Assembly: GCA_024684065.1 (NCBI GenBank)
Contig: JAIKXO010000049.1
Span: 1-28,876 of the forward strand
Origin: Lachnospiraceae bacterium
GTDB taxonomy: Bacteria > Bacillota_A > Clostridia > Lachnospirales > Lachnospiraceae
DNA length: 28,876 nt
Reading direction: 5' to 3'
The translations under genes were made by a program, and so were the position numbers. Positions 23,964-28,876 of the stretch are shown piece by piece (within the stretch, counting starts at the first letter, position 1; each line of letters opens with the position of its first letter). The notes beneath the pieces are model-generated. The model saw only the letters and a list, made by a program, of their open reading frames with translations, was not told where the DNA came from and ran no database searches.

Positions 23964-25193
23964 ATGACAGGTAATATTGTTGTCGGACAGTCCGGCGGAC
24001 CCACTGCGGTCATTAATTCATCGGTAGCAGGCGTATACTGCGCGGCTAAGAAGCTTGGAGTAAAGAAAGTATACGGAATGGTTCATGGTATAGAGGGATT
24101 CCTTGAAGACCAGCTTTGTGATCTGGACGATTATCTGAGCAAGGCGGAGGATGTAGAGATGTTAAAGCGTACTCCTTCGGCTTTTTTAGGCTCATGTCGT
24201 TTCAAAATGCCTAAGATAGAGGGACATGAGGACGTATACGAAAAGGTATTTGAGATCATGGAGAAGCATGATATAGAGTGCCTTTTCTATTGCGGAGGAA
24301 ACGATTCAATGGATACGGTCAAGATGCTTTCCGACTATGCCGCTGAGCATGGAAAGAAGCAGAGATTCATGGGCGTTCCCAAGACAATAGACAATGATCT
24401 TCCCGTTACCGACCACTGTCCGGGTTATGGTTCGGCAGCCAAGTATATTGCTGCAAGCCTTAAGGAAGTTATAAGGGATAACGAATCTTTCGGCGTTAAA
24501 AAGCCTACTGTCCTGATCGTTGAGATAATGGGACGTAACGCAGGATGGCTCACGGCTGCCGCTGCGCTTGCAAAGGGCGATGACTGTACAGGAGCAAATG
24601 CGATCTACCTTCCCGAGAGAACTTTCGATATTGACGCTTTTATGGAGAAGGTGAAGGAGCTTGCCGCTACAAAGTCATCTGTTGTGATAGCGGTATCAGA
24701 GGGGATAAAGATCGCTGACGGACGCTATGTCTGCGAACTTGCAAATGAAAACGTTATGGTTGACGCATTCGGTCATAAGCAGATGTCCGGAACGGCTGCC
24801 TTCTTAGCTGACAAGGTTGCTGCCGAGACCGGGCTTAAGACCCGTGCCATCGAGTTGTCAACGCTTCAGAGAGCTGCGACTCACCTTGCTTCCCTTACAG
24901 ATATCAATGAGGCATTCCAGGTGGGTGCAGATGCCGTTAAAGCTGCCAATGACGGAAAGACAGGCATGATGATAACCCTGAACAGGAACGGGGACGATCC
25001 TTATCAGTGCGGTACTTCAGCGTATGATATCCATGCTATTGCAAATGTAGAAAGGCCTGTTCCCGATGAGTGGATCACCGAGGACGGATGCAACCTTAAC
25101 GAGGGCTTTGAGAAATACGCAAGGCCGCTTATCATGGGAGAGCTTACCCCTCTGTTTGTTAACGGTCTGCCCCGTCATTTGGTCCGCAAATAA
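23964..25193 (+). CDS. pfp: Pyrophosphate-dependent 6-phosphofructokinase
   Basis: This 409-aa enzyme phosphorylates fructose 6-phosphate with PPi, reversibly, in glycolysis. The N-terminal GQSGGPTAVINSS loop is typical of the phosphofructokinase fold. PKTIDND (139-145) has the Lys (K140) that marks PPi enzymes, where ATP enzymes have Gly; GGND (111-114) has Asp at the position that blocks ATP. The usual GGDD is GGND here, a small variation. MGRNAGWLTA is the substrate-binding motif. I chose ATG 23964 over 23958 because AGGAG at 23951-23955 is then 8 nt away rather than 2. A promoter and terminator flank it, so it is probably monocistronic. Confidence 0.95.
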   Translation: MTGNIVVGQSGGPTAVINSSVAGVYCAAKKLGVKKVYGMVHGIEGFLEDQLCDLDDYLSKAEDVEMLKRTPSAFLGSCRFKMPKIEGHEDVYEKVFEIMEKHDIECLFYCGGNDSMDTVKMLSDYAAEHGKKQRFMGVPKTIDNDLPVTDHCPGYGSAAKYIAASLKEVIRDNESFGVKKPTVLIVEIMGRNAGWLTAAAALAKGDDCTGANAIYLPERTFDIDAFMEKVKELAATKSSVVIAVSEGIKIADGRYVCELANENVMVDAFGHKQMSGTAAFLADKVAAETGLKTRAIELSTLQRAATHLASLTDINEAFQVGADAVKAANDGKTGMMITLNRNGDDPYQCGTSAYDIHAIANVERPVPDEWITEDGCNLNEGFEKYARPLIMGELTPLFVNGLPRHLVRK

Positions 25194-25306
25194 GGTGATC
25201 AGACAGCGGATCCTTTTGGCGGATATTTCCGGGCTGATGCCCGGATATGATTCGGGTCGCAAATTATAAACAAAATAAAAACTGGATATCAAATTAAGGA
25301 TACAGG

Positions 25307-25333
25307 AAAAGGCACTCGTATGAGTGCCTTTTT
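25307..25333 (+). terminator. Bidirectional intrinsic terminator
   Basis: AAAAGGCACTC (25307-25317), loop GTAT, then GAGTGCCTTTT (25322-25332) plus one further T. The reverse strand also ends in T residues, so it can serve both PPi-PFK (plus) and the CYTH gene (minus), which converge here. Another hairpin with CCGGGC/GCCCGG lies at 25229-25244. Confidence 0.88.
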
Positions 25334-25412
25334 CGTGCCTGATCAATTATCTTTCCCGGCCAGATACCCCCCGGGTCTTAACTATCTGCATGTGATCTTT
25401 TACTTATGTGCC

Positions 25413-25859
25413 TTAAAATGTCTTTCTGCTCATGGTCGAATTATGATAATTGGTATCATTGGTCACATCTTCCGAGAACCAGTCGGGTCCCCGGAAAGCT
25501 TTCGCTTCTTCTATTGACTCAAATTCCACCTCTGCAAGCATTAACGGGGCAAAAGGCGGGTCAAATACGTCCAGTTCGATCATGAATCTGTCGTAAGGGA
25601 TCAATATCCGCTTTTTTGATATAATGTTGCCGTCTGCTTTGCTGATAAGGATTCGGTATGCCTTTTCAGTTAACGGGAGATTGTATTCTTCCCTTGCGAG
25701 AAGACCGCTTCCTTTGTAGGTCATATAGTACTTATCGTCTTCCTTCCTTACCCTGATAACGGGATCTGTAGTCAGATAGGCCTGTTCTATAAGATGAAAA
25801 TCATATCTTTCTATGTCATCGGGAAGCTTATTTATCAAAAATTTGCGTTCAATTTCCAT
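25413..25859 (-). CDS. CYTH-domain protein (triphosphatase-like)
   Basis: This 148-aa protein begins MEIERKFLI, the ExExK signature of CYTH proteins, which bind triphosphate groups and divalent metal inside a beta-barrel tunnel. Further charged strands are VIRVRKEDDKYYMTYKG, EEYNLPL, FMIELDVFD and LAEVEFESIEEA, covering the usual R/K and E positions. Members of this branch hydrolyse inorganic triphosphate or related compounds; the substrate here is not shown. I chose ATG 25859 because the ExExK motif normally sits at the N-terminus; ATG 25904 would add 15 unconserved residues. The ribosome site GAAAGGA is a little distant. It is convergent with PPi-PFK, sharing the bidirectional terminator. 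Confidence 0.88.
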   Translation of the reverse strand: MEIERKFLINKLPDDIERYDFHLIEQAYLTTDPVIRVRKEDDKYYMTYKGSGLLAREEYNLPLTEKAYRILISKADGNIISKKRILIPYDRFMIELDVFDPPFAPLMLAEVEFESIEEAKAFRGPDWFSEDVTNDTNYHNSTMSRKTF

Positions 25860-26016
25860 AAGGAGTTTTGTCCTTTCATTTCTGTATGATTCAGAGAATA
25901 TCAATATACGGATTTCTGATCTTTAGCGGAAAACCAGGAAGCCGTTCCGGGCCGGTTTTCATGCAGGTTATTCTTATTTGCTCACAGTGAGTTTAACTTT
26001 TTTAATAATACAATAA

Positions 26017-26166
26017 TGTAAGAACCGGTGCAAGTCGCGCCGTGTACAGATACGGAGGTTTGGAGTTAAGGCTTGTTTCTCATACTGCTGCCCGGTCAGG
26101 TGAGGGACGGCAATAACTTACAGGCTAACATGCGTTATTATGGTTGCTGAACTTACTGTAAGGAGG
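26017..26166 (+). ncRNA. Candidate riboswitch-like leader with mutually exclusive helices
   Basis: TGTAAG (26017-26022) can pair with CTTACA (26117-26122), closing a domain of about 105 nt that contains hairpins GGTGC-aagtc-GCGCC (26027-26041) and GCTGCCC/GGG-a-CGGC (about 26091-26111). The same CTTACA(G) can instead pair with (C)TGTAAG at 26156-26162, which abuts the Shine-Dalgarno AGGAGG (26161-26166). Two alternatives for one strand next to a ribosome site is the logic of a translational riboswitch. The GGTGCAAGTC string recalls cobalamin aptamers, but the CCGCCACTG and B12-box elements are missing, so I assign no ligand class. Confidence 0.4.
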
Positions 26167-26170
26167 AAAA

Positions 26171-26188
26171 ATGGAGAAGAAAACGTAA
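26171..26188 (+). CDS. Five-codon ORF behind a strong ribosome site
   Basis: ATG GAG AAG AAA ACG TAA (MEKKT) follows AGGAGG by 4 nt and sits directly below the switch-like helix. It may be a leader peptide, the remnant start of a decayed gene, or chance. It is listed because the ribosome site is one of the strongest in the window. Confidence 0.25.
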   Translation: MEKKT

Positions 26189-26331
26189 ATAACATGCGTA
26201 ATATTAAAAACATCCCGCCCTCCTGTAACATCCGTAACACTCGTATTTTTAATAACATAAGATATATTAAAGCAAATAATCCATAGGTATAAACATAGTC
26301 CTGCCCAGATATGGTAACATTGAAACGTAAC

Positions 26332-26495
26332 GATGATACATAACATTGACATGCTATTCCATAGCATTCCAAAGAGTATACAATGATGCATAACCATATT
26401 ATATAACGTAGTTATATAACATAAGCACATAACAATGATACGCATCAACGATACATAACAACGGAATATGACATGATATAACAATGATACATAAC
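26332..26495. repeat. Degenerate repeats of AATGATACATAAC, about 50-bp period
   Basis: Copies start at 26332 (GATGATACATAAC), 26382 (AATGATGCATAAC), 26434/26447 (a split double copy) and 26483 (AATGATACATAAC). Starts are about 50, 52 and 49 bp apart. The sequence between them is AT-rich and not clearly conserved. Confidence 0.5.
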
Positions 26496-26521
26496 AGAGT
26501 TCCTAAAAAAAGTTCAAGAAT

Positions 26522-26566
26522 AAACGCCCGGAATCCTGAAAGAATGCAGTGTTTCCGGGCGTTTTT
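26522..26566 (+). terminator. Intrinsic terminator
   Basis: AAACGCCCGGAA (26522-26533) pairs perfectly with TTCCGGGCGTTT (26553-26564), followed by T residues to 26566. On the plus strand it would end a transcript with no known gene. It could also serve the DJ-1 gene on the minus strand, where the T tract is weaker. Confidence 0.85.
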
Positions 26567-26659
26567 GAGCTATAAAGCAAAACGGTCAATAATATTGTAC
26601 TATAATGGTCAACAAAGAAATCCGAATTGACCCAAAAGGTCTATATCGTTTTACCGTTT

Positions 26660-27226
26660 TCACCTTCTGTAAACTATTTTTGACTGTAGGTCTTCGGCTT
26701 CGTCCGGCCCAAGAAGAAGTTTGACTAATTCGAGGCCGAAAGCGATGGCCGTTCCCATCCCACGGGAAGTAGTTATGTTACCTGAAGTAATGACATCAGC
26801 ATGATTTATAATGGCCCCGTGTTGCTGGAGGATATCTTCACTGGTAGGATAACATGTGGAATCTATTTTGTCAAGCATATTTAATTCTGCCAATATAGTC
26901 GGAGCTGCGCAAATTGCCGCTATCCTTATTTTATCAGAGTATGCCTTTAATAACAGGCGTTTAAGCTCTTCATTCTCCTTAAGGTTTTTCGTGCCCGGCA
27001 TTCCTCCCGGTAAAATCAGGCATGATACGTTGTCAAGCGTTATTTTATTTATGGCCGTATCTGCCAGAACGGTAATATTATGTGAACCGGTTACAGCTTT
27101 TTCCCCGCTTTCGTTGACTGCGACTGTTACGCAGCTTAGGCCTGCTCTTCTAAGCAGATCCACTACAGTCAATGCCTCGATTTCCTCAAATCCGTCTGCC
27201 AAGAAAACATAATTGATCTGTTCCAT
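26660..27226 (-). CDS. DJ-1/PfpI family protein (YajL/ThiJ-like)
   Basis: This 188-aa protein has the DJ-1 fold motifs: FLADGFEEIEA with E15, LILPGGMPG, the nucleophile elbow AAICAAP with C106, and TSRGMGTAIAFGLELV near the end. The E15/C106 pair matches the reactive-Cys arrangement of DJ-1, YajL and relatives, linked to oxidative or carbonyl stress protection. The biochemical activity of the family is debated and cannot be told from sequence. AGGAGG precedes the ATG at 27226. An extended -10 and a palindrome upstream suggest its own regulated promoter. Length is normal. Confidence 0.92.
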   Translation of the reverse strand: MEQINYVFLADGFEEIEALTVVDLLRRAGLSCVTVAVNESGEKAVTGSHNITVLADTAINKITLDNVSCLILPGGMPGTKNLKENEELKRLLLKAYSDKIRIAAICAAPTILAELNMLDKIDSTCYPTSEDILQQHGAIINHADVITSGNITTSRGMGTAIAFGLELVKLLLGPDEAEDLQSKIVYRR

Positions 27227-27304
27227 TTGCTTTTCCTCCTGTATCTTTGTATTATCTTCTCAGCCGCCTGAAAAGAAATAAAAATGTCAGCGGCTCCTTT
27301 AGTG

Positions 27305-27343
27305 TTATATCAGACCTGCAGTCTGTCCGATATAATTATACCA
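27305..27343 (-). promoter_or_regulatory. Extended -10 promoter with operator-like palindrome for the DJ-1 gene
   Basis: On the minus strand TGGTATAAT (27343-27335) is an extended -10. Immediately downstream, TTATATC-AGAC (27305-27315) forms an inverted repeat with GTCT-gtcc-GATATAA (27321-27335). The palindrome covers the start-site region and could bind a repressor. Confidence 0.45.
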
Positions 27344-27396
27344 TAGGATAGGATATAATTAAGGTAAGGATTCGATCTGCGATGCAGCCAGGACCT

Positions 27397-27485
27397 ATTC
27401 GACATTTGCCAAAGCAAATGCCGAATTCGACAGGCATAAACCAGAGTTTATGCCAAACCACACGATTTACTCCGTAAATCGGCGC
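27397..27485. repeat. Hairpin array E: three tandem hairpins upstream of tig
   Basis: ATTCGACATTTGC (27397-27409) pairs with GCAAATGCCGAAT (27414-27426) with one mismatch. GGCATAAAC-caga-GTTTATGCC follows at 27433-27454. CGATTTAC-tcc-GTAAATCG (27463-27481) lies within a 27-bp module at 27459-27485. The first module is shared with array A, the second with array D, the third with arrays B and D. It lies in the 412-bp gap between the DJ-1 and trigger-factor genes. Confidence 0.75.
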
Positions 27486-27540
27486 AGTTAGTAAGCAATG
27501 CCGCAGCTCTATAATTTTCCTAGATTTTTTCCACTTCCTG

Positions 27541-27549
27541 TGATACAAT
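27541..27549 (+). promoter_or_regulatory. Extended -10 for trigger factor
   Basis: TGATACAAT carries the extended TG and a 5-of-6 -10 (TACAAT, 27544-27549). No good -35 is seen at normal distance. It is about 90 nt before the ATG. Confidence 0.45.
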
Positions 27550-27638
27550 CATTCCCGTGTGATGGAAGGCAGAATTAGCAGGTGCTGCCATATATTGTAA
27601 AAGAAAATATCTTATTATCAGACGGAGGAAACCTATCT

Positions 27639-28876
27639 ATGAGTTTACAGGTAGAACATTTAGAGCATAATATGGCAAAGCTTACCATAGAGATGTCAGC
27701 AGAGGAGCTGGAAAAGGCTCTTAACGATTCTTATCATAAGAATAAGAAGAGATTGAATATTCCGGGATTCAGGAAAGGCAAAGCGCCGAGGTTTATGATC
27801 GAAAAGGTTTACGGACCGGAAGTTTTATATAATGATGCGGCTGATGAGCTGATCAATAAGGGCTTAAAAGATGAAGTATATGACAAGGATGATCTCAAGG
27901 TCGTTTCGAGACCTGAGGTTGAGGTCACGCAGATCGAGAAAGGGAAGCCTTTCATATATACAGCGGTTGTGGCTTTGAAGCCGGAAATCGAACTGGGGAA
28001 GTATAAGGGAGTAAAAATAGATAAAATAAGTGCCGAGGTCACTGATGAGGATGTCGACAAGGAGATCGAGAAAGAGCGCGAAAGAAACGGGCGTACTGTT
28101 TCGGTAGAGGACAGGCCTGTAAAGGATGGGGATATTACCATAATAGATTTCGAGGGCTTTGTGGATGGTGAGCCGTTTGAAGGTGGAAAGGGTGAGAACT
28201 ATTCACTGACCATAGGCTCGAAGACCTTTATCCCGGGATTCGAGGATCAGCTGATAGGCGCCGGTATCAATGAGGAGAAGGAAATAAACGTTACATTCCC
28301 TGAAGATTACAATGCGGAGCATCTGGCCGGAAAGGATGCCGTTTTCAAAGTTACCGTTAAGGAGATAAAGGAGAAGGAACTGCCGGAGTTAGATGATGAG
28401 TTCGCCAGCGAGGTTTCAGAATTTGAGACCGTAGAGGAATACAAAGCATCCCTAAGGGAGGAACTTAAGGAAAAGAAGGAGAAGGCCGCAAGGGCTGAGA
28501 AGGAGGACAAGCTTTTAGAGGCGATCGTGAAGGATTCCAACATGGATATTCCCGATGCAATGGTCGATGAGCAGGCTTCAAGGATGGCTGATGATTATGC
28601 TCAAAGGCTTCAGCTTCAGGGGCTGACTTTGGACCAGTACTTCATGTTTACCGGCTTAAATATGGAAAAATTCATGGAGCAGATGAAGCCGGGCGCTTTA
28701 AAGCGGATAGAAACCTCTCTTGTTCTGGAAGAAGTCATTAAACAGGAGAACTTTACTGTTACTGATGACGAGTATGAAGAAGAGATAAACAGAATGGCCG
28801 AAGAGTATAAAATGAGTGTCGAAAGCTTTAAGGAGATGCTTGATGATAACAGCAGAGCGCCGATTGAAGATGATAT
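27639..28876 (+). CDS. tig: Trigger factor (partial, runs off the window)
   Basis: Trigger factor is the ribosome-bound chaperone and prolyl isomerase at the peptide exit tunnel. From ATG 27639 (GGAGG upstream) 412 codons are open to the window end, so only the last part of a protein of usually about 430 aa is missing. The N-terminal domain has the ribosome-docking signature GFRKGKAP (43-50). The FKBP-type PPIase domain (about 150-240) includes DGDITIIDFEGFVDGEPF and FIPGFEDQLIG. The C-terminal helical arms follow (ELPELDDEFASEVSEF, KFMEQMKPGALKRIETSL). It often precedes clpP/clpX, which would lie beyond the window. Confidence 0.96.
   Translation, partial: MSLQVEHLEHNMAKLTIEMSAEELEKALNDSYHKNKKRLNIPGFRKGKAPRFMIEKVYGPEVLYNDAADELINKGLKDEVYDKDDLKVVSRPEVEVTQIEKGKPFIYTAVVALKPEIELGKYKGVKIDKISAEVTDEDVDKEIEKERERNGRTVSVEDRPVKDGDITIIDFEGFVDGEPFEGGKGENYSLTIGSKTFIPGFEDQLIGAGINEEKEINVTFPEDYNAEHLAGKDAVFKVTVKEIKEKELPELDDEFASEVSEFETVEEYKASLREELKEKKEKAARAEKEDKLLEAIVKDSNMDIPDAMVDEQASRMADDYAQRLQLQGLTLDQYFMFTGLNMEKFMEQMKPGALKRIETSLVLEEVIKQENFTVTDDEYEEEINRMAEEYKMSVESFKEMLDDNSRAPIEDD

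Larger units (their letters stand above)
25905..26659. other. Gene-poor region: structured RNA candidate, degenerate repeats, terminator
   Basis: No protein gene I can support lies here. A hairpin with GAAAACC/GGTTTTC occurs at 25929-25960. From left to right the rest contains a riboswitch-like structure (26017-26166), a five-codon ORF with a strong ribosome site (26171-26188), AT-rich sequence with repeats of AATGATACATAAC about every 50 bp (26332-26495), and a strong terminator at 26522-26566. Minus-strand ORFs here are low-complexity, without ribosome sites. Confidence 0.6.

Noticed and set aside
26021..26120. Cobalamin riboswitch
   Set aside because: Only GGTGCAAGTC is suggestive; the CCGCCACTG segment and B12 box are not present.
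26125..26484. A 119-aa minus-strand ORF rich in Ile, Met, Cys and Tyr
   Set aside because: Its composition merely reflects AT-rich repeats; there is no ribosome site and no domain.
26332..26495. CRISPR array suggested by about 50-bp periodic repeats
   Set aside because: Repeats are only about 13 bp and degenerate, spacers are low-complexity, and there are no cas genes.

Overview
The window looks like a chromosomal segment of a Gram-positive anaerobe, most likely a Lachnospiraceae member of the Butyrivibrio type. This is an inference from a moderate-GC sequence with strong GGAGG ribosome sites, a pyrophosphate-dependent phosphofructokinase, a RACo-like corrinoid activator, c-di-GMP genes and an NHLM-type peptide exporter. 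No rRNA or other species marker is present.

Layout. 1-2533: a corrinoid-protein activator gene (MetH-activation-like domain, 2Fe-2S domain, ASKHA domain) preceded by two perfect hairpins. 2534-3038: a gene-free leader with a promoter and two hairpins. 3039-5857: a two-gene c-di-GMP operon (membrane EAL protein, then PAS-GGDEF protein, overlapping ATGA). 5847-7199 (minus): a membrane-anchored GH3 beta-N-acetylhexosaminidase that converges on this operon. 7394-7473: tRNA-Leu(UAG) and its terminator.

7621-22221 is the centre of interest: a co-oriented block that reads as an undescribed-looking glycosylated RiPP cluster. It holds a 1038-aa protein with three GT2 domains and TPR-like repeats; a 74-aa Cys-free precursor with an acidic Nif11-like leader, a GG site and a 14-aa core, under its own good promoter; a GT8-TPR protein; a radical SAM protein; a second GT8; a single-domain GT2; and a two-ABC NHLM exporter (one subunit with an intact C39 peptidase, one without) preceded by a 74-aa stub of the usual HlyD-like secretion protein. 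The simplest model is that the GTs and the radical SAM enzyme modify the core peptide, and that the C39 transporter removes the leader at GG and exports the product. A 1.8-kb IS1182-like element with a frameshifted transposase lies between the precursor and the remaining genes.

22222-28876 is mostly housekeeping: a CaCA-type Na+/Ca2+ exchanger, PPi-PFK, a CYTH-domain protein (minus), a DJ-1/PfpI protein (minus) and the start of trigger factor, which is cut by the window edge. Between the CYTH and DJ-1 genes is about 800 bp without a credible protein gene; it holds a riboswitch-like structure in front of a five-codon ORF, degenerate repeats about 50 bp apart, and a strong terminator.

A second theme is a modular family of short hairpins arranged in tandem in intergenic regions (50-141, 2913-2967, 22235-22459, 27397-27485, possibly 10742-10890). 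Individual hairpin modules recur in different arrays, one of them with compensatory stem changes.
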